This document shows positions 1 to 7,184 of a DNA stretch of 17,500 bases, piece after piece (the first letter of the stretch is position 1; each line of letters opens with the position of its first letter). The DNA is from Bacillota bacterium. Lineage in GTDB: Bacteria > Bacillota > Clostridia > Lachnospirales > CAG-274. The notes below the pieces were generated by a model, which was given only the letters and a program-made list of their open reading frames with translations, was not told where the DNA came from and ran no database searches. The translations under genes and the position numbers were made by a program. The DNA lies in assembly GCA_017627115.1 (NCBI GenBank), contig JAGAHK010000290.1:1-17500 (forward strand). Reading direction: 5' to 3'.

Positions 1-14
1 ACCCTTTGCAGTGC

Positions 15-40
15 TGATTTTCACAAATCAAGCATATACT
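15..40 (+). promoter_or_regulatory. Possible sigma-E type promoter of spoIIID
   Basis: CATATACT at 33-40 fits the sigma-E -10 consensus (CATAYANT), and spoIIID belongs to the sigma-E regulon in sporulating Firmicutes. An A/T-rich TGATTTT at 15-21 lies in the -35 area, but the spacing is short and the match is weak. Transcription would begin near 47, just upstream of the ribosome binding site at 55-59. The call rests mainly on the -10 match and the identity of the gene. Confidence 0.4.
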
Positions 41-67
41 GTACAAAGAGTTATGGGAGTTTTTATT

Positions 68-322
68 TTGAAAGATTATATTGAACAGCGTGCAATTGAG
101 GTCGGGGAGTACATAATAAAAAGCGGTGCGACCGTGAGGGAGAGTGCAAAGCGGTTTGGGATAAGCAAATCGACGGCGCATAAAGATCTGACCGAGAGGC
201 TTGTAAAGATAGACCCTGTGCTTGCAAAGGCGGTGCGGGCGGTATTGGAAGTGAACAAATCGGAGAGGCATATAAGGGGCGGATTGGCGACGAGAAAAAA
301 ATATCTGGGGCAGAAAGCGTAA
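68..322 (+). CDS. spoIIID: Sporulation transcriptional regulator SpoIIID
   Basis: This is an 84-residue DNA-binding regulator that in Bacillus and Clostridia acts in the mother cell under sigma-E and switches many sporulation genes on or off. The protein opens KDYIEQRAIEVGEYI, carries a helix-turn-helix around residues 24-42 (VRESAKRFGISKSTAHKDL), followed by TERL and a basic RHIRGG motif, all as in B. subtilis SpoIIID (93 aa). I chose the TTG at 68 because GGGAG at 55-59 sits 8 bases upstream, the protein then starts at the family N-terminus, and the in-frame ATGs at 11 and 53 would add residues not found in the family. It is convergent with the glycosyltransferase gene and ends directly at a shared terminator. 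The identification is confident; the exact start is slightly less so. Confidence 0.95.
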   Translation: MKDYIEQRAIEVGEYIIKSGATVRESAKRFGISKSTAHKDLTERLVKIDPVLAKAVRAVLEVNKSERHIRGGLATRKKYLGQKA

Positions 323-367
323 AAAACGGACAGCAGGCGGAGCAAAACTCAAACTGCTGTCCGTTTT
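323..367. terminator. Bidirectional rho-independent terminator
   Basis: A perfect 14-bp stem joins AAAACGGACAGCAG (323-336) to CTGCTGTCCGTTTT (354-367) across a 17-base loop. The A tract on one arm and the T tract on the other let it end transcripts from both directions. It lies one base past the spoIIID stop and six bases past the stop of the convergent gene. Confidence 0.92.
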
Positions 368-373
368 GGATAT

Positions 374-1744
374 TTATTGGTTCAGACCAATGGAGAATTT
401 ATAAAGTCGGTTGAATTTATTGCCGTTGAAGGCACAGACCATATCATAGCCGTTGCATTGCCCCGAACACATAAAGCTGTCACATTTTGAGAGCATATAC
501 AGTGCGTAGAAATAGTTTATTGTTGTGTCTTCAAGAGAGTCCTCGTATTCTTTGCCCGTTTTTTCCTTTTTCTCCAGCTCGCTTATTATCGTTACATCCT
601 TAAAATCGCTTACGCGGTGTCTTTCCTGTGAAAGCATACGCAGTTTGCTGCCGTATTCGGCAAACATCTTCTCGCATACATCGGCATCCTCGGATGCAAG
701 GAAGATATTATCGTATTTTTCTTCTTCAAGCCATTTGTTTATTTCGGGTATCATATCATCGGCGCTTGCCATTATCCTTTCGCCGACTTGTCCCGTTGTA
801 TAATAATCGGTACCCCTTATAAGCAGACCAAGCACCTTTTTACCCTTGAACAGTGCATCAAAATATTCGTCCATCTGCTCGCGCAGGGCGGGTTTTATTA
901 CGTCTGCACCGTAGCTTTTATCGGCTTTGATATAAAACACAGTGGCAACAAGCATGGCAACACTGTCAATGTGCATCGTGTTCTCCTCGGTCGCGTCATC
1001 GCCCAGAATATCTATATTGAAATACTTTTCTATCAGTTCGGGGCTGTAACGTCCGCTGCCGCGTTTTATGCCGACTTTTATGCCAAGCGGCGCAAAGGCG
1101 TTTTTAAATGCCGTAAGGCGGATAATGATGCTTGCTATGCCCGAGCGTTCCTCAACATCATATTCAAGGTATTTTATGTTTTTAATGTCCTTGCCTTCGA
1201 GCAGACCCTGCAAAAAGAAAAGATTGTGGAAAACAAACGCCGACCGCAGATGGTAGAGGTTATAACCGCCTATCTTTTTCGGGGGCGTGTCGGAAACACG
1301 CAGAAAGGTCTTTTCGGGCAATTCGGGGAATTCCTTTACGATGTGCAGTCTTTCGTTTTTGCCCGTGAACAGTGCAAGACGCGGGTCAAGCGTATAAACT
1401 TCAAGCGTTGAGTGTTCAAGCGCAAGTTTTGCGGAAACAACGGTGTATTCGTTTGCCTCTTCAAAAAACAGAGCCTTGTACATATCGAAATATTCAAGAT
1501 AAATAGTGTCAAGATCGTTTTCGTTATATTCAAGATATTCGGGCAGTATCCTTTTAACGTGGTTTTTCTGCAAAAAGCCTTTCATGACGGTGGCGTTGTT
1601 TCCTGCGTATTCAAGGTCATAGTCACCATCCTCGCATTTGACATGGTAATATTCTTCGCCGCGCGCAAGGGCTTCGTGAAATACGTTTTCGCTGTGCTGC
1701 AATGTAACGGCACTTTTGTCCGTTGGTTCAAGTATCTTAAACAT
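374..1744 (-). CDS. Fucosyltransferase-like (NodZ / protein O-fucosyltransferase fold) glycosyltransferase
   Basis: A 456-residue protein, likely cytoplasmic, with no signal peptide or membrane segment visible. The C-terminal third has three motifs in the order seen in the GT-B fucosyltransferases of the NodZ/FUT8/POFUT type: LLIRGTDYY at 307-315 (compare HxRRGD, which contacts the GDP-sugar), IFLASED at 347-353 (compare vFvATDD) and a SGQCNGYDM loop at 427-435. The first 300 residues are less familiar and may form the acceptor-binding half. The likely reaction is transfer of fucose or a similar sugar from a nucleotide donor to a glycan or protein; donor and acceptor cannot be read from the sequence. 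It is a single gene with its own sigma-A promoter, GGGGTGAG upstream of the ATG, and the shared terminator. Its position just past the phage tail genes may be accidental, or it may modify the surface the tail recognises. Fold call fairly sure, substrate unknown. Confidence 0.65.
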   Translation of the reverse strand: MFKILEPTDKSAVTLQHSENVFHEALARGEEYYHVKCEDGDYDLEYAGNNATVMKGFLQKNHVKRILPEYLEYNENDLDTIYLEYFDMYKALFFEEANEYTVVSAKLALEHSTLEVYTLDPRLALFTGKNERLHIVKEFPELPEKTFLRVSDTPPKKIGGYNLYHLRSAFVFHNLFFLQGLLEGKDIKNIKYLEYDVEERSGIASIIIRLTAFKNAFAPLGIKVGIKRGSGRYSPELIEKYFNIDILGDDATEENTMHIDSVAMLVATVFYIKADKSYGADVIKPALREQMDEYFDALFKGKKVLGLLIRGTDYYTTGQVGERIMASADDMIPEINKWLEEEKYDNIFLASEDADVCEKMFAEYGSKLRMLSQERHRVSDFKDVTIISELEKKEKTGKEYEDSLEDTTINYFYALYMLSKCDSFMCSGQCNGYDMVCAFNGNKFNRLYKFSIGLNQ

Positions 1745-1774
1745 AAGCTCACCCCTTTTTTATTCTATATATTT

Positions 1775-1803
1775 ATAATACAGATTTTTTGGCTTTGTGT
1801 CAA
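1775..1803 (-). promoter_or_regulatory. Strong sigma-A promoter of the glycosyltransferase gene
   Basis: Read on the minus strand, TTGACA (1803-1798) is followed after 17 bases by TATTAT (1780-1775). The start of transcription would be near 1768, about 25 bases before the ATG, with GGGGTGAG as ribosome binding site. It separates this gene from the tail operon upstream. Confidence 0.85.
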
Positions 1804-1849
1804 CAGGCTGTTATTTGCACTTATATCAAGGGAAACGCTGATTAAATTC

Positions 1850-1887
1850 AAAAAAACAAAAAAGATCGGGTCCGTTACGGATGCCGA
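1850..1887 (-). terminator. Probable terminator of the phage-like structural operon
   Basis: On the minus strand an outer TCGG/CCGA pair and an inner TCCGT/ACGGA pair form a hairpin (1887-1866), followed by two runs of T (1865-1850). It sits 10 bases beyond the MITE-like element, so it probably ended the tail operon before the element inserted. The stem has a small asymmetric bulge and is of moderate strength. Confidence 0.65.
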
Positions 1888-1896
1888 GGACACAAA

Positions 1897-2285
1897 AAAG
1901 GGGCTGTCGCATTAAGAATATGATAATACTTAATGCTTCAGTCCCTTATGTTGTCTATTTCCTGTTAAATGAAAATTTTTTAAAGTAATTTTGGCGCCGC
2001 AGGCTTTAATCCGCAGTGCTTGTTTGTGTAGCTAAAGCTACACAAATCCCGTAGGGACGGCGCGAACAAATTTGTTCGCTGCCGCTAATTGCCCGTGCGA
2101 GGAGCTTGTTTGCGCGGCTAAAGCCGCACAAATCCCGCAGGGACGGCGCGAACTATAGTTCGCAGCCGCTAAGTCCGCAAACCTTACAGACTTGCAAGTG
2201 TATCTTTGATGCACGCAGACAAGTCTGCCAATTGGCGAAAAACCTGTTTTTCGCCAGAGGGTGGAGCTTAATGCGACACCCCTTT
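1897..2285. mobile_element. MITE-like element with terminal inverted repeats
   Basis: The left end AAAGGGGCTGTCGCATTAAG (1897-1916) is the reverse complement of the right end CTTAATGCGACACCCCTTT (2267-2285) except for one extra base. The 389-bp interior has no credible gene and is filled with hairpins: two units of a tandem repeat (2023-2163), ACTTGCAAGT (2190-2199), GCAGAC/GTCTGC (2215-2228), and TGGCGAAAAAC/GTTTTTCGCCA (2233-2256). Size, terminal repeats and lack of coding sequence fit a non-autonomous element mobilised by a transposase elsewhere. No clear target duplication is visible, because both flanks are A/T runs. Confidence 0.7.
2023..2163. repeat. Two tandem palindromic units, period 86 bp
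   Basis: Each unit has an 11-bp hairpin (TTTGTGTAGCT with AGCTACACAAA at 2023-2046; TTTGCGCGGCT with AGCCGCACAAA from 2109), then ATCCCGYAGGGACGGC, then a palindrome (18 bp at 2062-2079; 16 bp at 2148-2163), then GCCGCTAA. Between the two units the first stem changes by paired substitutions (T-A to C-G and A-T to G-C), so pairing is kept. One other position is a C/A mismatch in the second copy. It lies wholly inside the MITE-like element. Confidence 0.85.
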
Positions 2286-3072
2286 ACAGGATATTCACAC
2301 CATGACAGGCGTATATCTCCGTATTGTTTCTTGAATTTGTATCTTTGAACCTTATGATAAGTCCGTCTGCACCGCTTGATATATTGCTGCCGATCACACC
2401 GCTGAAATCATAGTCTCCGAACTCAAACATCGGCATAGACGATACGTAATGATCGCGGAATATTCTGCACCCCTCAATACGCACATAATTTGTATTTGCC
2501 GAATTTTTGATACAATAGCCCGTATATCCGTCCGCTGTATTCTGTATAAAAAATACATTCCTTATCTCCACACCGTCATATGCAATGTCTATCATTGCCT
2601 CGGCGTTCACTGCCTCTTTGTGGTTTACCAGCATCATATCACTTATAAGCACATCGCTTTTTGTTATCCTGAATATGCTGCCTCCGCGTGTCGCATCCGA
2701 AGAAAGCCCCTTATGCGAGAACACAGTCATATTTCCGCTGCCGATAAGCCTGATGCGCTTGTTGATAACGATACCGCTTTCATTGCTCGGATAAACATTA
2801 TATGTACCTTTGCAAAAGTATATGACCTCTCCGTCCTCCGCCGAGTTTACAAGCGTTTGTATCTTCTGCGCCGCATCGGTCGCCGTGCATATAACATCCG
2901 CCATCTTCTTCATTTTTGCAGGCGAATCCGCTGCCGCAACTATATACTCTCTTCTCGATCTCTGCATTATCGCCGCATCTATGGCGGCAGTGTTCGCATT
3001 TACCACGCCCACACTGTAATACTCGTTTTCGGCAGGCAATGCAAAGTTAAAATTGGTTGTATACTGTCCCAT
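2284..3072 (-). CDS. Tail spike/fibre with beta-helix (pectate-lyase-like) fold, 3' end at MITE
   Basis: Last gene of the tail operon, in the XkdV (receptor-binding) position. Residues 1-40 (MGQYTTNFNFALPAENEYYSV) look like a baseplate-attachment segment. From about residue 43 (YIVAAADSPAKMKKMADVICT) the sequence shifts to the pattern of phage spikes with a right-handed beta-helix: FCKGTYNV, then short strand repeats such as GIVINKRIRLIGSG, DVLISDMMLVN, GVEIRNVFFIQ and YVRIEGCRIF. Such domains bind or cut surface glycans. GGAGGAGATATAA lies just before the ATG. The protein stops in mid-repeat at residue 262. The stop codon TAA uses one base of the gene and two of the MITE end, so the C-terminus has been shortened or altered. 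It may lack the trimerising or catalytic tip; whether it still works is unknown. Confidence 0.75.
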   Translation of the reverse strand: MGQYTTNFNFALPAENEYYSVGVVNANTAAIDAAIMQRSRREYIVAAADSPAKMKKMADVICTATDAAQKIQTLVNSAEDGEVIYFCKGTYNVYPSNESGIVINKRIRLIGSGNMTVFSHKGLSSDATRGGSIFRITKSDVLISDMMLVNHKEAVNAEAMIDIAYDGVEIRNVFFIQNTADGYTGYCIKNSANTNYVRIEGCRIFRDHYVSSMPMFEFGDYDFSGVIGSNISSGADGLIIRFKDTNSRNNTEIYACHGVNIL

Positions 3073-3609
3073 TTATATCTCCTCCGTTTTCAGCTGTAAA
3101 TGTGTATAAGCCGCAAGCTGTGCGTGTGTTTTTGCCGCAAGCGTACTGTGTTTGTTGTAATCGTAAACTATGCGAAACGAAATATTCGCAGGCAGCACCC
3201 TTTTCAATATGCTTCTTATAAACGCCGCCTTGCCTGCTGCCGACATCTGCACGATAACGTCAAGCGAATACTTCTCTTCACCGTATTCAAGCCTTATCGT
3301 GTCTTTACCGCAGACCGATTCAAGTATATCTTTCAAACTGCGCATAGTAAAAGGTGCCGCGCCCGTTATACAGGCAAGTATAGCCGCACGCCTTTCCTCA
3401 ACACTGCCCGAAGACGAGAGCCTGAAAAGTTCCTCCCACTTTTCAAGCCCCACATCCTCCGCCGTCAGTATAAGCCCCTCGCGTATGATATGATCGTTTT
3501 CGGCTTCCGCAGGCACAAGCAGTCCGTCAATAACTTCCGCCAGAGCCTTTATCTCGCGTATCCTGCAAAGATAAGGCGGCAGATAAGATAAATATGCCTT
3601 ATTGTTCAT
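3073..3609 (-). CDS. xkdU: XkdU-like baseplate/tail protein (DUF2313, YmfQ family)
   Basis: A 178-residue protein. The opening (LSYLPPYLCRIREIKALAEVIDGLLVPAEAENDHII) and a middle YGEEKYSLDVIVQM followed by LKRVLPANISFRIVYDYN match what I know of YmfQ/XkdU proteins, which lie between baseplate protein J and the tail fibre and are thought to link the fibre to the baseplate wedge. The ATG overlaps the end of the upstream gene by 11 bases and GGAGGTCGATATAG lies ahead of it, so translation is probably coupled. The tail spike follows with no gap. The C-terminal 25 residues are rich in A, H and T (THAQLAAYTHLQL) and may be the fibre contact. Confidence 0.75.
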   Translation of the reverse strand: MNNKAYLSYLPPYLCRIREIKALAEVIDGLLVPAEAENDHIIREGLILTAEDVGLEKWEELFRLSSSGSVEERRAAILACITGAAPFTMRSLKDILESVCGKDTIRLEYGEEKYSLDVIVQMSAAGKAAFIRSILKRVLPANISFRIVYDYNKHSTLAAKTHAQLAAYTHLQLKTEEI

Positions 3610-4660
3610 CTATATCGACCTCCACATTTGCTGCACTCAATATCTGATAAGGTGTTCCCGTATAGCTTGCACCGCCGTTGATCTCCGCCTGTGCATCTGC
3701 GACACCGTCAATATCCATCAGTTCGGCAACAATGCCGCTTGCGTATACACTCACGTTTCTTGTTTCCCATTTTTGATTTTGTTTTTTAAAGTAGTTTGCC
3801 GTAACAGCCCTTGCACGTTCTTCAATACCGCCCGAGCTACCGTCGGAAGTTATGCTTATGCTCACCGTAAGCCCCGCACTTCTTGCAGGACTCACCGACA
3901 CTATATGCCCCACGGGTGCCATGCCCAGACCCGTGCCGTTTGGGTACGGATCGAGCATATTCTTTATATCTGCGGCAAACTCCTGCGTAACAGGCTCATT
4001 ATCGGCATTTGTAAGAAATATTCCCACCGTGCCCGCACCAAGCCAATCATCGGCGGCAAATACCTTCACTTGACCGATGCCGTCCATAGCTTTCAGCCTT
4101 TTTTTATAATCCGATATATTTCCGCCGAAAGGCTGCGTATCACTTATGCTGTCAATAAACCTTTTTCTGAAATCCTCCGTATCTTCCTCGTCAGTACCCT
4201 CTTTGAGTATGCCGATAAAAGTGCACTCCGTAAGGCCTGAAATATAATTTATCGGCGTAAGCGTGCCCAATGCGCTGTTGGGCGCAGAACCCGCAGTTTC
4301 GCACACCAGCCTGTACATTCCGCCGCCAAGTGCCTCTGTAACGGTGTAATTATACTGCTCCATATTAAACCTTGACTCTATCGGCACATCCACATTAAAA
4401 TGTGCCTTTATCTCAAGCGCGGAAGCAGCCTTCGGTTCAAAACCCCTCTGCTGTGCCAGAAGCAGCAGGTATTTCCTTGCAGCCGTTTGAGGAAAAAGCT
4501 GCATAAGCACAAGTTCAAGGTCTGCATAAGCCCTTGCAAGTTCATTGCAAAAAGGCGCCAGCGTATCATATATTATCGCACCCTCTCGCTTGTCAAGCTT
4601 GTCCGACACATTCGCCAAAGCCTGCTGCAAAAAGTATTCCGCCGTCATATTTTCAAACAT
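3599..4660 (-). CDS. xkdT: Baseplate J-like wedge protein (XkdT)
   Basis: A 353-residue protein of the baseplate J family (relatives of P2 gpJ and T4 gp6), which forms the wedge ring around the hub and changes shape to start sheath contraction. Seen in the sequence: the N-terminal MFENMTAEYFLQQALANVSD, the KREGAIIYDTLAPFCNELA segment typical of Gram-positive members, a small beta domain near 85-150, GTDEEDTEDFRKRFIDSI about residues 154-171, then GGNISDYKKRLKAMDGIGQVKVFAA and a C-terminal region ending in IDEQ. Length is normal for XkdT (about 350). The start overlaps the previous gene by 8 bases. All expected parts are present and nothing suggests decay. Confidence 0.9.
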   Translation of the reverse strand: MFENMTAEYFLQQALANVSDKLDKREGAIIYDTLAPFCNELARAYADLELVLMQLFPQTAARKYLLLLAQQRGFEPKAASALEIKAHFNVDVPIESRFNMEQYNYTVTEALGGGMYRLVCETAGSAPNSALGTLTPINYISGLTECTFIGILKEGTDEEDTEDFRKRFIDSISDTQPFGGNISDYKKRLKAMDGIGQVKVFAADDWLGAGTVGIFLTNADNEPVTQEFAADIKNMLDPYPNGTGLGMAPVGHIVSVSPARSAGLTVSISITSDGSSGGIEERARAVTANYFKKQNQKWETRNVSVYASGIVAELMDIDGVADAQAEINGGASYTGTPYQILSAANVEVDIDEQ

Positions 4661-5072
4661 TTTCGATCACCTCACCAAAATCTCCGAATATACTGTGTAC
4701 CGTAAAAGACACGCTCACCTTTTCGCCCTCTCTCTCAAACGAGAAATCGTCAACGGCTCTGATCCTGCTGTCACGCAGCAAAGCCTCGCTGACAGTCCTC
4801 TCAAGTTCGGGCACCGCATAGGTATACGGCTTGCCCGAAAGCCCGAAATGTTCCGACCCGTATTCGCCGTAAATTATAAACCTGTCTTTTTCCGTCCTCA
4901 ATATTTTGTATACCGCCTGCCTCACTGCGGCAAGTCCGTCACACCTGCCTGTTATGCACCCTTCCGAAAAAAGGCTTTCGTCCTCCTTTTCAAGTTCTAT
5001 CGCATAAGTCAGCGACGGCATTTCCACAACACCTTTTTCATCCGTGTAAATAATATCCATATCGGGTATCAA
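4653..5072 (-). CDS. xkdS: XkdS-like baseplate wedge protein (gp25/DUF2634 family)
   Basis: A 139-residue protein in the XkdS position. Proteins of this gp25-like family hold sheath and wedge together at the baseplate. The core CDGLAAVRQAVYKILRTEKDRFIIYGEYGSEHFGL, with its conserved fold of a helix then YG-x-D/E-YGSE, is typical. The C-terminal third has the usual VSFTVHSIFGDF strand. I prefer the TTG at 5072, which overlaps the upstream TGA (TTGA) with GGAG 10 bases before it; a GTG at 5081 is possible but lies too close to the ribosome binding site. The 3' end overlaps the baseplate J gene by 8 bases. Confidence 0.85.
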   Translation of the reverse strand: MIPDMDIIYTDEKGVVEMPSLTYAIELEKEDESLFSEGCITGRCDGLAAVRQAVYKILRTEKDRFIIYGEYGSEHFGLSGKPYTYAVPELERTVSEALLRDSRIRAVDDFSFEREGEKVSVSFTVHSIFGDFGEVIENV

Positions 5073-5572
5073 TCTGCCCACTCTCCTTCCGTATACGGCT
5101 CCTCCGCTCTGTCCAGCACAAGAAACCTCTGTCCGCCGCCAAGCCGCAGCATAATTACTTTTTCGCCCGTTTTAAGCCCAAGATGCAGCAAAACTTTCTT
5201 CCTGCCCTTTACCTTGTGCGAATGGGGCGGCACAACAAACCCCCACTGTGCGGTATGCCCGCTGTAGCTGTGGCTGTGCGGCTCAACATCTTTATGGTTC
5301 GACAGCGCCGTTTCGCCCGAATAACCGTGACTGTGCGTTAAATCATACCCTGCCGCCGTGTCGGTAAGCTCCGCAACACTCATATCCACATAATGCTCCG
5401 TCACACTGCGGCAAAGTATAAGACAGTTTTCTTCAAGTATTATCTTCTGATCCGTTCTTATCCTCAAAGGCGCTGTACTTATAACACTGCCAAATACTAT
5501 ATCCGCGGGCTTCCGTGCATTTACCGCATCCACGGCAAGCTGCTTTATAAGCCCCGATATCTCGCTATTCAT
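5069..5572 (-). CDS. xkdR: XkdR-like tail protein (DUF2577), histidine-rich middle
   Basis: A 167-residue protein. The C-terminal block LGLKTGEKVIMLRLGGGQRFLVLDRAEE and the N-terminal LIKQLAVDAVNARKPADIVFG match DUF2577 proteins, small hub-associated factors found between XkdQ and XkdS. Between them lies a histidine-rich stretch (about residues 83-125) with HSHGYSG, HSHSYSGH and PPHSHK, which in relatives is also rich in H and T and may bind metal or form a small spike-like strand. The ATG at 5572 has GGCGGTGAG seven bases ahead and overlaps the stop of the previous gene; an upstream GTG at 5584 is less likely. Confidence 0.8.
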   Translation of the reverse strand: MNSEISGLIKQLAVDAVNARKPADIVFGSVISTAPLRIRTDQKIILEENCLILCRSVTEHYVDMSVAELTDTAAGYDLTHSHGYSGETALSNHKDVEPHSHSYSGHTAQWGFVVPPHSHKVKGRKKVLLHLGLKTGEKVIMLRLGGGQRFLVLDRAEEPYTEGEWAD

Positions 5573-6521
5573 ATACAAACTCACCGCCTTTCAGCGTAAG
5601 CTGCATAATATGTTCTCTGTCGCTTATGCTGTGGTTCACATGGCTGCACTGCATAAAAGACTCCAGCGTAAAATCCCCGAGATCGAGATCGACACGCACT
5701 ATGCAGCCCGCACGCAGGCTCATATCCCCCATAGCCTTTACTTTCAGCAGTCTGCCTACTCTGTTGTGCTGCCTTAAAAGCTCGTTTGCAAGATATGCAC
5801 CGTTTACCTCTTCGGGTATATGGCTGTAATACTGCAATTTCCCGAACCTCGCCTCGCTTGCGCTGTTCCGGGCCGAATACACATTGTAGATCCCCTTCCT
5901 TGCATCGCTGTGTACCAGCTTGATGCTGTTGTAAGTATCCCTGTCCACGGACGAGGTATAGTTTATATCAATGCAGTTCTGTGCGCATACATAGTAATCC
6001 CGCATAAGCTCTGCGCTGTTTTTAAGACATAAACTGCCGCAGTCGTCATAGAGCACATAATCCCTGCCCGTATTCTGCCGCGTAATGTCAAGCGCGGTAA
6101 ATATCATATCAAACAAAGTTGCATTGTCTTCTATCCTGTAAGGTATAACATACCCCGTCTCATCTATCTCTCCCGTTTTCAGCATATTGTCCGCCGCAAG
6201 CATCTTCAGCACATCCGATGCCGTCTTTGCGGTATATGTAAGGCAGTCCTTGTTTTTAAAATACCGCAGCTGGTCATAACAAACAGTGTTTATTATCCCT
6301 GTTTTGTCACGGTTTTTTTCAAACACCCAGCCTTTGAAAAACATTTTCCCGTCACATCTTGCGATAACGCAGTTGCCCTCCTTAAAATCCAGCTTACCCT
6401 CTTTCAAGGCACTGAATTTAAGCACGCCGCAGCCCCGCATATCCGTCGAAAAGCTTACAGCACCGCAAACGGCAGGTATAAAAGTACCTGTTTGCCCGAA
6501 AACAATTATTTCCGTTTTCAT
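5565..6521 (-). CDS. xkdQ: XkdQ-like tail hub protein (gp27/gpD family)
   Basis: A 318-residue protein in the XkdQ slot. The N-terminal half forms a series of beta strands (GCGVLKFSALKEGKLDFKEGNCVIARCDGKMFFKGWVFEKNRD) typical of the gp27-like hub that caps the end of the tail tube, followed by TVCYDQLRYFKNKDCLTYTAKTASDVLKMLA, a segment I associate with XkdQ and relatives. The C-terminal half ends with a strand-rich piece around CIVRVDLDLGDFTLESFMQCSHVNHSISDREHIMQLTLKG. There is no visible peptidoglycan hydrolase domain. The length is close to the XkdQ family (about 320). GGGGTGATAGT precedes the ATG, and the gene overlaps the next by 8 bases. Confidence 0.8.
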   Translation of the reverse strand: MKTEIIVFGQTGTFIPAVCGAVSFSTDMRGCGVLKFSALKEGKLDFKEGNCVIARCDGKMFFKGWVFEKNRDKTGIINTVCYDQLRYFKNKDCLTYTAKTASDVLKMLAADNMLKTGEIDETGYVIPYRIEDNATLFDMIFTALDITRQNTGRDYVLYDDCGSLCLKNSAELMRDYYVCAQNCIDINYTSSVDRDTYNSIKLVHSDARKGIYNVYSARNSASEARFGKLQYYSHIPEEVNGAYLANELLRQHNRVGRLLKVKAMGDMSLRAGCIVRVDLDLGDFTLESFMQCSHVNHSISDREHIMQLTLKGGEFVYE

Positions 6522-6533
6522 ACTATCACCCCT

Positions 6534-7184
6534 TTACGGTATCACAAGCTGCTGTCCGGGCAGAATAAGCCGCGGATCGTCCAGTTTGTCCCTGTTTGCT
6601 TCGTATATCTTCATATATTGGCTGCCGTTTCCGTAATATCTCTGTGCAAGATCCCAAAGGGTATCGCCGCTTTTCACCGTAACCGTGCCTGCGCCGCTTT
6701 TCTCCGACATTTCCGTTTTCACACCCGTCGGCGAAAGCGAGCCGTCCGCATTTGCCGTATAAGTTCTTGTAAAATACAAACGGTATTCTTTAAGCCTTAT
6801 CCTGAGCACACTGTCAAAGCCCTGTTCTGCGCTTTCTTCTATGGATATATCCTCAACATTCACCTTAATGTTCGTATGTCCGAGATACTGCAACCCCCTG
6901 CTTCTGAACACTATAAACTGCACCGTTTCGTTGTTTGTTTTCATTTGCTTTATACGCTCCGCTATTTTGCTGCCCTTTACAAAGCCGCCGTAATTGCTGC
7001 AAAACGGATACTTGTCTTCGGGCAGGATCGCCTTGAAACTTATCTCTTTGAGCATGGGCGCACGCAGTATATTTATATCTTCGCCCGTAAGCAAATTAAC
7101 TATTTTGTTGTTGCTTCCGATCTTTACCTCAAAACTTTCGGGAGTGATCGGAAAATGAACATCTCCCAGAAAAAAATGATACAT
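6534..7184 (-). CDS. xkdP: XkdP-like tail protein with C-terminal LysM domain
   Basis: A 216-residue baseplate protein. The N-terminal MYHFFLGDVHFPITPESFEVKIG and the following beta-rich part fit the XkdP/T4 gp53-like family. The last 50 residues are a complete LysM domain (VKSGDTLWDLAQRYYGNGSQ ... ANRDKL ... LILPGQQLVIP), which in such proteins anchors to the tube end and can bind peptidoglycan. The ATG at 7184 overlaps the stop of the previous gene (TGATG) and has GAGGGGGC ahead; an in-frame upstream start at 7229 would lie inside the previous gene and has no binding site. The family is usually similar in length. Confidence 0.88.
   Translation of the reverse strand: MYHFFLGDVHFPITPESFEVKIGSNNKIVNLLTGEDINILRAPMLKEISFKAILPEDKYPFCSNYGGFVKGSKIAERIKQMKTNNETVQFIVFRSRGLQYLGHTNIKVNVEDISIEESAEQGFDSVLRIRLKEYRLYFTRTYTANADGSLSPTGVKTEMSEKSGAGTVTVKSGDTLWDLAQRYYGNGSQYMKIYEANRDKLDDPRLILPGQQLVIP

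Noticed and set aside
788..1915. Plus-strand open frames of 207 and 167 codons opposite the glycosyltransferase
   Set aside because: They mirror codons of the minus-strand gene, which has family motifs, a promoter, a ribosome binding site and a terminator; the plus frames have none.
2023..2163. Tandem repeats as a CRISPR array
   Set aside because: Only two units, each palindromic throughout, no unique spacers of even size and no cas genes.
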